A stretch of 64,000 nt of DNA from Hydrocarboniphaga effusa AP103 (lineage in GTDB: Bacteria; Pseudomonadota; Gammaproteobacteria; Nevskiales; Nevskiaceae): assembly GCF_000271305.1 (NCBI RefSeq), contig NZ_AKGD01000001.1, positions 124,001 to 188,000 of the forward strand, written 5' to 3'. Below, in pieces: positions 39,018-47,977 of this stretch. The notes under the pieces are model-generated. The model saw only the letters and a program-made list of their open reading frames with translations, had not been told where the DNA came from and did not search any database. Each line of letters starts with the position of its first letter. Within the stretch, counting starts at the first letter, position 1. The position numbers and the translations under genes are program-made.

Positions 39018-39064
39018 AAAAAAAATCCACCGAGTGGCCTACCCTGAAGGGGTCACTCGGTGGA
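39018..39064 (-). terminator. leader terminator upstream of the OmpA-cupredoxin gene
   Basis: An 11-bp perfect stem TCCACCGAGTG / CACTCGGTGGA with a run of eight A at 39018-39025, so U8 on the minus strand. It lies between the predicted sigma-54 start (39127) and the gene (38947), so transcription must read through it. Confidence 0.85.
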
Positions 39065-39080
39065 CGTCGTTGTCGGGGTC

Positions 39081-39127
39081 CGGACCGTCGTTGGTCCGTG
39101 AGCGAGCTGCCTGACGGCAAACTCAGG
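39081..39127 (-). promoter_or_regulatory. ANTAR-type antiterminator hairpins in the OmpA-cupredoxin leader
   Basis: On the minus strand P1 is CCTGA-GTTTGCCG-TCAGG (39127-39110), starting at the predicted +1. P2 is CGGACC-AACGAC-GGTCCG (39098-39081), a 6-bp stem with a hexaloop having A at 1 and G at 4, the rule for ANTAR RNA targets. The terminator follows after 17 bases. P1 does not have a hexaloop. Confidence 0.6.
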
Positions 39128-39137
39128 TTAACGGGTT

Positions 39138-39154
39138 AGCAATATCTCTGCCAA
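39138..39154 (-). promoter_or_regulatory. sigma-54-type promoter of the OmpA-cupredoxin gene
   Basis: Minus strand TTGGCAGAGATATTGCT: TGGCA and TTGC boxes with GG and GC exactly 10 bases apart. Two positions (CG in TGGCACG) differ. Predicted start near 39127. Confidence 0.6.
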
Positions 39155-39242
39155 TCGTCGGCTCGTTGGAACTTTTCTGCGCTGCGACCGCTTGTAAGCC
39201 TTTCGCCACCGCTCACATCCCATCTGAATCGGCTTTCAGCCA

Positions 39243-39259
39243 CTGGCACGATGGTTGCT
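39243..39259 (+). promoter_or_regulatory. sigma-54-type promoter of the TPR/ExbBD/AgmX operon
   Basis: CTGGCACGATGGTTGCT fits YTGGCACGNNNNTTGCW at every position, with GG (39245-39246) and GC (39257-39258) 10 bases apart. Predicted start near 39270, giving a 174-base leader to ATG 39444. Confidence 0.75.
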
Positions 39260-39269
39260 CCGGCTGAAA

Positions 39270-39375
39270 CTGAGGGTCCGTTCTGGTCCTCAAGAAGCAC
39301 GGTCTGACGGCGCTGGTGTGGTTGCCGGCCTCGATCAGACGGACCAATGGCGGTCCCAAACAACGGGACGACGGC
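39270..39375 (+). promoter_or_regulatory. structured leader RNA of the TPR/ExbBD operon
   Basis: P1-like TGAGG ... CCTCA (39271-39292) starts at the predicted +1. A 6-bp stem GTCTGA / TCAGAC (39302-39307, 39335-39340) encloses a further GC hairpin. Directly after it, GGACC-AATGGC-GGTCC (39341-39356) has a hexaloop with A at 1 and G at 4. No U-tract terminator follows, so antitermination is less clear here than in the two other leaders. Confidence 0.45.
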
Positions 39376-39443
39376 TTCATCACCGTCGGCTCATGGACAG
39401 GTTAACTGGCTCACGTAGCCAGCCCCGACTGCCACTCAGGAAG

Positions 39444-41231
39444 ATGAAGACCGATAGCCATACCACCACAGTCCGTGCGTTCCGCCGCGTCGGCGGGCTC
39501 TTGGCTCTGACCACGTTGCTGCTGGCCGGCGAAGCCACCGCTTCCGCCGAAGTTCCCGGCGATCTGGTCATGGAGGCGCTCGACATCGAGCGCCTCGCAA
39601 TGCAACTCGATCCCGCTGCGAGCCCATCCGCACAGGCGCTGACCCCGATCTACATCGGATCGCAAGCCGGCGAGGTGCAGGTACTCGAAGTCACGTTCCA
39701 GATCGATGCGGTCAAGCCGGTGCGCTACGCGTACTCCCCAGCAGAATCCGCCGCGCTCAACGAACGCGGACTCCACAAGCTCACGCAGATTCCGCTCGCG
39801 CCGGGACAACATCGTCTTTATATCGACTACGCCGCACGTGGCGACGACGATCGCCCTGGAGTTCCGCGCCTGCGCTCGCGATTGGTGCAGACCATCGAAG
39901 CGCCTGCCGCCGGCCAGCCGATCGTCATCGAGGTCAAGCCGGGAGGGCTCGGTGGCGATCCTTCGCTCACGCTCGTCAACGCCGCGGGCGACGTCGTGCT
40001 GCGGCAGATCGACTACCTGATCCACTCGGGCCGCTACTTCAGCGCGGCCTCGCAGATCATGCAGATGCGCGACGCCGCCGGCGGCAACCTGCCGGCCGAT
40101 TACGAACAGCGCCTGCAGACCTGCATCGGCGGGCTGCGCCACAGCATGCCGGCCGATGCGAGCGCCTCGCCGGTGCTCGCCAAGTATCAGTCCGCAGCCG
40201 CCTCGCTTGACGCCGGCCGCAATGCCGACGCGATTCCGATGCTCGAGCAGATCGCGAGCGAGAAGGCCAACAGCGCCGAATCCTGGGTGTTGCGCGATCA
40301 GGCCAACACCACGCTCGGCTACTACTTCCTGAGCATGAAGCAGCCCGACCTGGCCGCGACCACGTTCAAGCGTGTGCGCAGCGCCAGCCCCTATGCGAAC
40401 ACCGCGCTGCTCGGCCTGGGCTGGGCGATGCTCGCACCGCGCGGCAACGCCGCCGAAAGCACGGCTCCGCTGACCGCGCAATCGGTGAAGAGCTCGCTGA
40501 GCGCCCCGGAGAAGCTCAGCACCGCACGCAAGGCGATGCCGTTCAACAACGCCTGGGGTGTCGCCACCGGCAAGCGTGCGGACGATCTGCGCCGCGCGCT
40601 GGTGCCATGGACCGAACTCATCGGCCGCGATCCGACCGACGCCGCCGTGCAGGAAGCGATGCTGGCCCTGCCCTATGCGTTCGAACATCTGGGCGCACAC
40701 GAGCAGGCGCACGATTACAGCAAGCGCGCGGTCGATCAACTCGAGAACACGCGCGGGCATCTCGAAAAGGCACTCGAACACATCGCCAGCGGCGAAATGG
40801 CGAGCAAGATCGTCGAGAGCGACAGCCCCGGAGGCAGCGGCTGGTCCTGGTGGCTCAAAGACCTTCCACCGCCGCGCTGGTGGCTCAAGAACCGCCCGCA
40901 TGCGCCGCCGAATTTCTACTTCGAACGGCTCACCGAAGACGAGGAATTCCGCGAACACCTCGAAGCCGCGCACCAGCTGCACGAACTCGGCATGGCGATG
41001 TCGCGCCGCGAAGACATCGTGAAGAAATCGGGCGACACCGCACTACAACAGCGCATGGATGCGATCGAAGATCGCCTGATCGCGGCCGAAGTTGCAGAAC
41101 GCGCCGTGCTCGAAAGCGCGGCCACGCGCTACATCACGAGCATCAAGGAACAGACCGAACGCTATCTCGTCGAAGCTCATTTCGCGATCGCACGTCTCAA
41201 CGATCGTCCGCTGCAGGTCAGCGCAAAATGA
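39444..41231 (+). CDS. exported TPR-like protein, first gene of the energised envelope operon
   Basis: 595 residues from ATG 39444 with a CAGGAAG site. Signal peptide at about 15-35 (LLALTTLLLAGEATASA). A beta-domain (EVQVLEVTFQIDAVKPVRYA, HRLYIDYAARG) precedes helical TPR-like repeats (YFSAASQIMQMRDAAGG, LGYYFLSMKQPDLAATTFKR). A WSWWLKDLPPPRWWLKN segment stands near residue 470. Likely periplasmic scaffold. Its stop overlaps the next gene by four bases. No named family; its neighbours resemble gliding-motility type ExbBD/AgmX clusters. Confidence 0.8.
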   Translation: MKTDSHTTTVRAFRRVGGLLALTTLLLAGEATASAEVPGDLVMEALDIERLAMQLDPAASPSAQALTPIYIGSQAGEVQVLEVTFQIDAVKPVRYAYSPAESAALNERGLHKLTQIPLAPGQHRLYIDYAARGDDDRPGVPRLRSRLVQTIEAPAAGQPIVIEVKPGGLGGDPSLTLVNAAGDVVLRQIDYLIHSGRYFSAASQIMQMRDAAGGNLPADYEQRLQTCIGGLRHSMPADASASPVLAKYQSAAASLDAGRNADAIPMLEQIASEKANSAESWVLRDQANTTLGYYFLSMKQPDLAATTFKRVRSASPYANTALLGLGWAMLAPRGNAAESTAPLTAQSVKSSLSAPEKLSTARKAMPFNNAWGVATGKRADDLRRALVPWTELIGRDPTDAAVQEAMLALPYAFEHLGAHEQAHDYSKRAVDQLENTRGHLEKALEHIASGEMASKIVESDSPGGSGWSWWLKDLPPPRWWLKNRPHAPPNFYFERLTEDEEFREHLEAAHQLHELGMAMSRREDIVKKSGDTALQQRMDAIEDRLIAAEVAERAVLESAATRYITSIKEQTERYLVEAHFAIARLNDRPLQVSAK

Positions 41232-44095
41232 AACTCTCTCCGAAACAACGCAGCGCCGGCTTCACCGTCACCGCGTTCACCGCAGCCCTGCTTGCGACCA
41301 CGGCCGCATTCGCCGCGGACAACCCATCCACCATCGGCGATGTCGCCAACGATAACGGACGCTCTTCCGACGGCTGGTTCGTCGTCAAGACGCCGAGCAT
41401 CTTGCGGCTCGAAATGTCGGAAGCGATTCCGGCCGACATCGGCGTCGCGCTCGAACATTACGACCGCATTCTCGAACTGCCCGCCGTCGATCCGGTCGTG
41501 CGCGCCGAGGCGATGCGTCGCGCCGCCTACCTGCGGGTGCAGCGCTCCGACGCGGGGAATGGCAAGCCCGACGACGTCAAGCGCGCAATCAAGATTTACG
41601 AACAGCTGCTCGCCGAGACACCGAACGATCCAGGCAACGATCGCGCGCTCTACCAGCTCGCACGCGCCTATCAGCTCGATGGCAACAACGATGCTTCGAT
41701 CCGCAGTCTGCAACAGCTCGGCGAACGCTTCCCGCAATCGGCGCTCGTCGGCGACGGCTTGTTCCGCGCGGCCGAGCAGCTGTTCATGCGCGGACATTAC
41801 GACGAGGCCGAGTCGGCTTACGCGAAGGTCATCGCCCAAGGCAAGGAAACGCGTTACTTCGAAACCGCAGAATACAAGTACGGCTGGGCGCTTTATCAGC
41901 AAGCCAAGTACGACCAATCGTTGGCGGCGTTCCTCGGCATTCTCGATCGCAGTTTTGCAGCAGGATCGTCGAACGATCTGCAAGCTGCACTCGCGGGCGT
42001 GCCGAAGAATCGCGAAGCTTCGGCGAAGGAAACATTGCACGCAGCCAGCCTTTCGGTCGTCGGACTCGGCGGAGCGGACAATCTCAATCGCTACTTCGAA
42101 CGCGCCGGCGAGCCGCGCTATGCGCCGGTGCTTTACCGCGACACCGGCGAATATCTGCTCAAGAAACAGCGCTATACCGATGCGGCGAGCCTCTATACCA
42201 CGTATCGCAAGCGCCACCCGCAGAGCGAGCTTTCGCCCGAATTCCAGACGCTCGCGATCGATGCCTACAAGGCCGGGGGCTTCAGCGATCAGGTGCTGCT
42301 CGCAAAGGAAGAATACGCACGCGAATTCGCACCGGACAGTCCGTACTGGGCCTCGCGCAAGCCATCCGCCGAAATGCTCGCGACCACGCGCGGCCATTAC
42401 GACGACATCGCGCGTCACTACCAGGCACTCGCCCAGCGCACGCCAGAGACCGAAGCGGCTTCGCGGCAGAAGTCGTTCCTGACCGCGGCCGACTGGTATC
42501 AGCGCACGCTCAAGCTGTTCCCGACCGACGAGCGCACGCCGCAGATCAACGTGCTCTACGCCGACGCCCTGCTCGATGGCGGCAACCCGCAGCAGGCCGC
42601 TGCGGAATACACCAAGGCCGCCTACGAATACCCGAACAACACGCGCGCCCCCGAAGCCGCGTTTGCCGCCGTGCAGGTTTATCAGCGCATGGCGCGCGAT
42701 GCCGGCAGCGCCCAGCGTGATGCGGCGCTCAAGCAATCGGTCGATGCCTCGCTGCAGCTCGCCGACAAGATGCCCGGGCACGCGCAGCGCAACGCGGTGC
42801 TCACGCAAAGCGCCGAAGACCTGCTGACGATCGGAGACGACCAGAAGGCCATCGACATCGCCGGCCGCGTGCTCGCGGACGATGCCAGGCCGAGCAACGA
42901 GCAGCGCCGTCGCAGCCTGTCGGTGATGGCCGATGCACGCTTTTCGCTCAAGCAGTTCGACCAGGCCGAAGTCGCCTACGGCTCGCTGCTCAACGCAATG
43001 CCCGCAAACGATGCACAGCGCGGCGCGGTTACCGATCGGCTCGCAGCCTCGGTCTACAAGCAGGCCGAAGCCGCGCGCACGGCCGGCGACCTGAAGCTCG
43101 CCGCGAGCACGTTCCTGCGCGTCGGCCAGGTCGCGCCGGCCTCGTCTATCCGCGTGAACGCCGACTACGACGCCGCCGTCGCATTCGCCGATCTCAAGGA
43201 TTGGCCGGCCACCGAAAGCACGCTAGAAGCCTTCCGCAGCCGCTATCCGCAGCATGCGTTGATCGCCGATGTCGACAAGCGGCTCGCCTACGCCTACGAG
43301 CAGGATTCGAAGTGGAGCCCGGCCGCCGATGCGTATTCGCGCATCGCGCGCCGTGACAGCGAATCGCCGGCGCTGCGTCGCGATTCGGCCTGGCTCGCGG
43401 CGAACCTCTACGACAAGAGCCGCCAGCCGGCGCTCACGAACCAGTCCTACGAGTTCTACCTAAGCAGCTTCCCGCAGCCGCTCGATCGGGCGATGCAGGC
43501 GCGTCGCCGGCTCGCCGATCTGGCGCGCGACGATCTGCATGATCGTGCGAACTATCAGCGCTGGCTGCAGGAGATCGTCACCGCCGACGCAGCCGCCGGC
43601 AGCGCACGCACCCAGGACACGCAGAAGATGGCCGCGCAGGCGAGCCTCGAGATTGGTCGTGATCAGGCCCTGCAGGCACGTCGCGTCGCGCTGAGCCTGC
43701 CGGTCGAAAAGAGCTTGCCCGAGCGCATGGCGGCCACCGAAACCGCCATCGCCACGCTCACGCGCGCGGCGCGCTTCGGCGATCCCGACATCACCACGGC
43801 CGCGACCTACGAACTCGGCAGCGTTTATCGCGAATTCGGCCAGGCGATCATGAAGTCGAGCCGCCCGTCCAATCTCAACGGCGATGCACTCGAGCAGTAC
43901 AACATCCTGCTCGAAGAACAGGCCTTCCCGTTCGAAGAAAAAGCCATCAAGGCTTACGAGGCCAATCTGGCCCGGCTACAGCAAGGTTTGTGGAACGACT
44001 GGATTCGCCAGAGCGCGAAGGCTCTGGTGGAACTCGCACCCGCCAAGTACGGCAAGCAGGATCAGCGCGATACCGTTTATGACTCCCTTCTCTAA
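41228..44095 (+). CDS. large exported tetratricopeptide-repeat protein
   Basis: 955 residues from ATG 41228 with a signal peptide (FTVTAFTAALLATTAAFA). At least 15 TPR-like helix pairs run from about residue 70 to 900 (ALYQLARAYQLDGNNDASIR, YGWALYQQAKYDQSLAAFLG, AEYTKAAYEYPNN, YEQDSKWSPAADAYSRI). It would form a long periplasmic solenoid. Its 3' end overlaps the lipoprotein gene by 17 bases. Such large TPR proteins go with ExbB/ExbD/AgmX in many gamma- and deltaproteobacteria. Confidence 0.85.
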   Translation: MKLSPKQRSAGFTVTAFTAALLATTAAFAADNPSTIGDVANDNGRSSDGWFVVKTPSILRLEMSEAIPADIGVALEHYDRILELPAVDPVVRAEAMRRAAYLRVQRSDAGNGKPDDVKRAIKIYEQLLAETPNDPGNDRALYQLARAYQLDGNNDASIRSLQQLGERFPQSALVGDGLFRAAEQLFMRGHYDEAESAYAKVIAQGKETRYFETAEYKYGWALYQQAKYDQSLAAFLGILDRSFAAGSSNDLQAALAGVPKNREASAKETLHAASLSVVGLGGADNLNRYFERAGEPRYAPVLYRDTGEYLLKKQRYTDAASLYTTYRKRHPQSELSPEFQTLAIDAYKAGGFSDQVLLAKEEYAREFAPDSPYWASRKPSAEMLATTRGHYDDIARHYQALAQRTPETEAASRQKSFLTAADWYQRTLKLFPTDERTPQINVLYADALLDGGNPQQAAAEYTKAAYEYPNNTRAPEAAFAAVQVYQRMARDAGSAQRDAALKQSVDASLQLADKMPGHAQRNAVLTQSAEDLLTIGDDQKAIDIAGRVLADDARPSNEQRRRSLSVMADARFSLKQFDQAEVAYGSLLNAMPANDAQRGAVTDRLAASVYKQAEAARTAGDLKLAASTFLRVGQVAPASSIRVNADYDAAVAFADLKDWPATESTLEAFRSRYPQHALIADVDKRLAYAYEQDSKWSPAADAYSRIARRDSESPALRRDSAWLAANLYDKSRQPALTNQSYEFYLSSFPQPLDRAMQARRRLADLARDDLHDRANYQRWLQEIVTADAAAGSARTQDTQKMAAQASLEIGRDQALQARRVALSLPVEKSLPERMAATETAIATLTRAARFGDPDITTAATYELGSVYREFGQAIMKSSRPSNLNGDALEQYNILLEEQAFPFEEKAIKAYEANLARLQQGLWNDWIRQSAKALVELAPAKYGKQDQRDTVYDSLL

Positions 44096-44759
44096 GTCAC
44101 ACGCGAACCGCGGCGCCGTCGCGCTGCTCGTCCTGGCGCTCGCCGCCTGCGGCACGGCGCCGCGCCAGCCGGCACGCAACAGTGCCAGCAGCAAGAGCTC
44201 GACGCCGGTCGCCGCGAGCAGCAGCGCGTCGACCACGTCGACCGACCGCGTCGAAGCCGATCGCCGCTTCAAGCAGGCGCTGCAGCTCATGCGCGAGCAC
44301 AAGCAGACCGAAGCTCAAGCGGCCCTGGTGTCGCTGTCGAAGGACTTCCCTGCCTTCTCGGGGCCGCTGACCGCGCTCGGCATTCTCTACGCACAAGGCA
44401 AGCAGCGCTCGCAGGCGCTCGACAGCTTCGCCAAGGCCAGCACCGCGAACCCGGACAATGCGGTCGCTCTGAACTGGCTCGGCTCGCTCTATCGCGAGAA
44501 CGGCGATTTCAAACGCGCCGAAGAGGCTTACCAGAAGGCGATCAAGGCCAAGCCCGACTACGCGCCGGCCCAGCTCAATCTGGGCATTCTCTACGACGTG
44601 TCGCTGCGCCAGCCGCAGAACGCGCTCGCCGCCTATCGCGAATACCAGCGCATCGCCGGACCGAAGAACCAGAACCTCATGGTCAGCGTCTGGATCAAGG
44701 AGCTCGAAGACAGCACGACGACGCGCACCGCGTCCGCTACGGCGGAGTCGGCACGATGA
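44079..44759 (+). CDS. TPR lipoprotein
   Basis: 226 residues from ATG 44079. The signal ends with the lipobox LALAAC-G (Cys near residue 24), then a Ser/Thr linker and three TPR units (FSGPLTALGILYAQGKQRSQ, NAVALNWLGSLYRENGDFKR, YAPAQLNLGILYDVSLRQPQ). Likely anchored in the outer membrane as a docking point of the complex. The stop overlaps the next ATG by four bases. Confidence 0.85.
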   Translation: MTPFSKSHANRGAVALLVLALAACGTAPRQPARNSASSKSSTPVAASSSASTTSTDRVEADRRFKQALQLMREHKQTEAQAALVSLSKDFPAFSGPLTALGILYAQGKQRSQALDSFAKASTANPDNAVALNWLGSLYRENGDFKRAEEAYQKAIKAKPDYAPAQLNLGILYDVSLRQPQNALAAYREYQRIAGPKNQNLMVSVWIKELEDSTTTRTASATAESAR

Positions 44760-45037
44760 AGACCGCACTGTTCTTCGCAGCGGTCTTCGGCTTCGGCTGT
44801 ACCGCAGTCGCACAGGCTGCCGACGACGCCATCGGCACGCGCATCATCGGCGACGAGGAAGCCGCGCTCGGCCTCACGATCACGCCCTGGCAGGAGGAAA
44901 GCCCGGTCGAGATGGATCGCCCGCCGCTGCTGCTCGAACCCGGCGCCGAGAAGATCAACGCCGCCGAGCTCAAGAGCCGCGTGCGCACGCAGCAAACCAT
45001 CTCCGCATTCCGCCGATCGAGCGTCGATCCGCGCTGA
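44756..45037 (+). CDS. small exported hypothetical protein of the ExbBD operon
   Basis: 93 residues with a signal peptide (MKTALFFAAVFGFGCTAVAQ A). The mature part is acidic and proline-rich (TPWQEESPVEMDRPPLLLEP). No family recognised; it is conserved in position between lipoprotein and ExbB, so a periplasmic accessory is likely. Confidence 0.65.
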   Translation: MKTALFFAAVFGFGCTAVAQAADDAIGTRIIGDEEAALGLTITPWQEESPVEMDRPPLLLEPGAEKINAAELKSRVRTQQTISAFRRSSVDPR

Positions 45038-45115
45038 AGCTTTCGCGCTTCAGGGCCCGCCGCCATCGCGAACGCTCGCATCCATCTTTCAACCACCACA
45101 GAGGTCTCGCTCACC

Positions 45116-45748
45116 ATGGAGTTGTTCAACCACGTCATCCGTTTTTTCCAGGCTGGCGGCGCATTCATGTATCCCATTGCGCTGGTGCTGGCGCTGGCGC
45201 TGGCCGTGGGGGTGGAGCGGGTGATCTTTCTGGGTCGCACCGAGCGTGAGAATCGCAACCTGTGGGCGAAGATCGCGCCGCTGCTCAAGGCCGGCGACTT
45301 GAACGAGGCCGAGCGCCTGGCCAGCGAATCCGACACCGCCGTCGGCAAGCTGCTGACCACCGGCTTCGCCCAGGCCCGCGTCGACAACCGTCGCTCCGAA
45401 GTCGAGATCGCCACCGAGGAAGGCCTCATGGAAGTGCTGCCCGCCATCGAGCGCCGCACGCACTATCTCGGCACCTTCTCCAACATGTCGACCCTGCTCG
45501 GCCTGCTCGGCACCGTGCTCGGTCTGATCGGTGCGTTCGCGGCTTTGGGCAACGCCGATCCGGCCGAGAAGGCGGACTTGTTGTCGGCGGGTATTTCCGA
45601 AGCCATGAACTGCACGGCCTTCGGCCTGATGGTCGCCATTCCGTCGCTGCTCGCCCATGCCTGGCTCAGCAGCCGCACCACCGAGCTCATCGACACGCTC
45701 GAGTCGGTCTGCTCGCGTTTCGTCTCCGCCGTCTGCAAGCGCCGCTGA
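45116..45748 (+). CDS. exbB: MotA/TolQ/ExbB proton channel
   Basis: 210 residues. Three membrane helices: GGAFMYPIALVLALALAVGV near 15-35, TLLGLLGTVLGLIGAFAALG near 125-145, and a third near 160-180 (ISEAMNCTAFGLMVAIPSLL). It shares the TLLGLLGTVLGLI signature of the family. It makes the proton pathway with ExbD and energises the AgmX/TonB-like protein. Confidence 0.93.
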   Translation: MELFNHVIRFFQAGGAFMYPIALVLALALAVGVERVIFLGRTERENRNLWAKIAPLLKAGDLNEAERLASESDTAVGKLLTTGFAQARVDNRRSEVEIATEEGLMEVLPAIERRTHYLGTFSNMSTLLGLLGTVLGLIGAFAALGNADPAEKADLLSAGISEAMNCTAFGLMVAIPSLLAHAWLSSRTTELIDTLESVCSRFVSAVCKRR

Positions 45749-45755
45749 GTTGGTC

Positions 45756-46334
45756 ATGACGACTCCGGTCCTTCTCGAGGAAGAAGACCAGGCGCCCCGC
45801 AAGGCCCGGCGCACGCGCCGGCTCGAGCGGCATCTGAAGCGCGGCGGCAACGAGGAGCTCAACATCGTCTCGATGATCGACGTGTTCGCGGTGCTGGTGT
45901 TCTTCCTGCTCGTGAGTTCGTCGATCGCGGCCGCGCGCTTGAACGTGCTGTCGCTGAACCTGCCGTCGAACGATCAGGCCACGCCACCCGAGAAGCTGCC
46001 GCTGCAGCTGACGGTGAGCCTGCTGCCCGGTGCGATGGTGGTGTCCGATCGCAATGGCGCGATTCGCAAGCTCGACAACACGCCAGCCGGCTACAACATC
46101 CAGGCGCTGTCCGAAGTGCTCGTCGAGACCAAGAAGGCGGCGCCTTCGGAGAACAGCCTGACGCTGCTGGTGGCGCCCGATGTGCCCTACGACGATGTCG
46201 TGAAGGTCATGGACGCCGCACGCCTGACGCCGGCCGAGGCGCGCAACCTGGGCCTGCCGCGCGAGCTGTATCCGCTGATCTCGCTCGGCGATGCGCAGGG
46301 CACCACGCCGGTTTCGCCGGGAGCTACACCATGA
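45756..46334 (+). CDS. exbD: ExbD/TolR biopolymer transport protein, copy 1
   Basis: 192 residues from ATG 45756. Basic N-terminus, then the single membrane helix IVSMIDVFAVLVFFLLVSSS with the proton-carrying Asp (MIDVF). The periplasmic domain follows (LPLQLTVSLLPGAMVVSDRN). The stop overlaps the next ATG by four bases. Confidence 0.92.
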   Translation: MTTPVLLEEEDQAPRKARRTRRLERHLKRGGNEELNIVSMIDVFAVLVFFLLVSSSIAAARLNVLSLNLPSNDQATPPEKLPLQLTVSLLPGAMVVSDRNGAIRKLDNTPAGYNIQALSEVLVETKKAAPSENSLTLLVAPDVPYDDVVKVMDAARLTPAEARNLGLPRELYPLISLGDAQGTTPVSPGATP

Positions 46335-46837
46335 GCTCGCGCCGGAGAGACCGCCGCACCGAGCGAGCTGTCCGCCGCAAGAGCCAGACGGTGGTCATCA
46401 ACATCGTCTCGCTGATCGACATCTTCGCGATGCTGGTCTTCTACCTGCTCGTCAACGCGCTGGTGGTCGAAGTGATTCCGAGCCCGCGCTCGCTGACCTT
46501 GCCCGAGTCGGTCATCAAGGATCAGCCGCGCCTGTCGGTCACCATCGTCGTCACGCCCGACAGCATCCTGGTCGACAACCAGCCGGTGATGTCGACCGCG
46601 CAGGCGCTGGCCGCCGACGTCAAGCTGCTCGCCCCGCTCAAGTCCGCCCTGCTGCTCGCCCCGCTCATGCAGGTCGAAGGCGATGCCCAGAACCGCCTCA
46701 CCCGCGGAGAAGTCAACATCGTCGCCGACAAGTCCATCCCCTATCGCCTGCTCAAGAAAGTGATGGCCACCTGCACCGACACGCGCTTCGCTCGCATCTC
46801 GCTCGCTGTCGTCGAGAAGAAAGGCAGCAGCTTGTGA
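46331..46837 (+). CDS. exbD: ExbD/TolR biopolymer transport protein, copy 2
   Basis: 168 residues. Helix NIVSLIDIFAMLVFYLLVNA again keeps the Asp (LIDIF). Two different ExbD subunits in tandem are typical of AglR/Q/S-like and related energisers rather than of the classic TonB system. Confidence 0.92.
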   Translation: MSSRRRDRRTERAVRRKSQTVVINIVSLIDIFAMLVFYLLVNALVVEVIPSPRSLTLPESVIKDQPRLSVTIVVTPDSILVDNQPVMSTAQALAADVKLLAPLKSALLLAPLMQVEGDAQNRLTRGEVNIVADKSIPYRLLKKVMATCTDTRFARISLAVVEKKGSSL

Positions 46838-46854
46838 AGCCCGATCTCGCTTTG

Positions 46855-46891
46855 CCTCCCTCTCCCTGCGGGAGAGGGACCGAGGGTGAGG
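46855..46891. repeat. REP-like palindrome
   Basis: CCCTCTCCC-TGC-GGGAGAGGG (46858-46878) followed by GAGGGTGAGGG. This type of palindrome is scattered between genes in many Xanthomonadales and pseudomonad genomes. Here it separates exbD and the AgmX-like gene. Confidence 0.6.
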
Positions 46892-46975
46892 GAGCTGCCG
46901 ACTTGAGCCAGTTTCGCCATCGCGGCTTGTCCCTCACGTCTGGATGACGCCAGCCAGCACAACCGTACCCATTCT

Positions 46976-47977
46976 ATGACCGCCGCCACCTTCCATAACC
47001 AACCCCTCGGACTCGACTCCTGGGGCATCGCCCAGGAAAGCGATCGCAAATTCAGGCGCATCGTCGGCCGCGTGCTGGTGCCGGTGGCGGTCTGCGCGAT
47101 CGTGATTCCGTGGCTGCACTTCGAGATCGCGGAGCAGGAAGTCATCACGCCGGTCGCCGAACTCATCGTGCTGCCCGAACCCGAACTGCCGAAGGTCCAG
47201 CCGCAGCCCGAAGAAAAACCCGAGCCCAAAGCCGAGCCGGCCAAGCAGGCGCGCGCCGAAACCAAGCCGCTTCCGACCACGCCGGCCGAAAAGCCCAAGC
47301 CAGCGGAACAGGCCTCGCAAGCCGCAGCCGCGCCGAATGCGGCCCGCGAACTCGCAAGCCGCTCCGGCATCATGCAGTTCAACGATCGCCTGTCGGCCAT
47401 GCGCACCGATGATGCGCTGGAGGCCGCGAATCAGGCGCTGCTGACGAGCGATGCACCGAATCCGCGCTCGGCCGCCAGCACCTCGGCGCTGGGCGCTTCG
47501 ATCGCCGGAGCGGCCGCTTCCCGCAGCGGCGGCGGGACGAACACCAACGGCATCGCCGGAAACGACGCCGGCACCCGTTTGGGCTCGCGTCGCACAGAAG
47601 CCGTGCAAAGCGGCATCGGATATGGTCGCGGCAACGGTGGGGGCAGCGCGGCCGGCGCGGGTTCGGGCGCTGGCCCGGCGGCTACGCGCACCCCGCAAGA
47701 AATCCAGCTCGTTTTCGATCGCAACAAGACCGCCTTCTTCGCGCTGTTCAATCGTGCGGCGCGCAGCAATCCAAACATGGGCGCCGGCACCATCGTGATG
47801 CGCCTGACGATCCAGGCGGATGGCTCGGTGTCCGATTGCGCACTGGTATCGAGCAGCTTCGGCGATCCGGAACTCGAAGAAAAGATTCTGCAGCGCGTGC
47901 GATTGATGAATTTCGGAGCGAAGAACGTCGGCGTCTTCGTCTATCCGAACTATCCGCTCGCCTATCTGCCGCCGTGA
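46976..47977 (+). CDS. AgmX/PglI C-terminal domain (TonB-like) protein
   Basis: 333 residues. Cytosolic start, one membrane helix (VGRVLVPVAVCAIVIPWLHF, about 28-50), a long Pro/Glu/Lys periplasm-spanning stretch (PELPKVQPQPEEKPEPKAEP), a Gly/Ala/Ser-rich part and the C-terminal AgmX/PglI domain (about 245-333: IQLVFDRNKTAFFALFNRAA, GTIVMRLTIQADGSVSDCAL). It is TonB-like and would pass ExbB/ExbD energy to an outer-membrane partner. Confidence 0.88.
   Translation: MTAATFHNQPLGLDSWGIAQESDRKFRRIVGRVLVPVAVCAIVIPWLHFEIAEQEVITPVAELIVLPEPELPKVQPQPEEKPEPKAEPAKQARAETKPLPTTPAEKPKPAEQASQAAAAPNAARELASRSGIMQFNDRLSAMRTDDALEAANQALLTSDAPNPRSAASTSALGASIAGAAASRSGGGTNTNGIAGNDAGTRLGSRRTEAVQSGIGYGRGNGGGSAAGAGSGAGPAATRTPQEIQLVFDRNKTAFFALFNRAARSNPNMGAGTIVMRLTIQADGSVSDCALVSSSFGDPELEEKILQRVRLMNFGAKNVGVFVYPNYPLAYLPP

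Noticed and set aside
39411-40982. 523-residue minus-strand frame
   Set aside because: Antisense to the exported TPR-like gene; no domain, signal or ribosome site.
41177-42808. 543-residue minus-strand frame
   Set aside because: Antisense to the large TPR protein, which has strong repeat structure on the plus strand.
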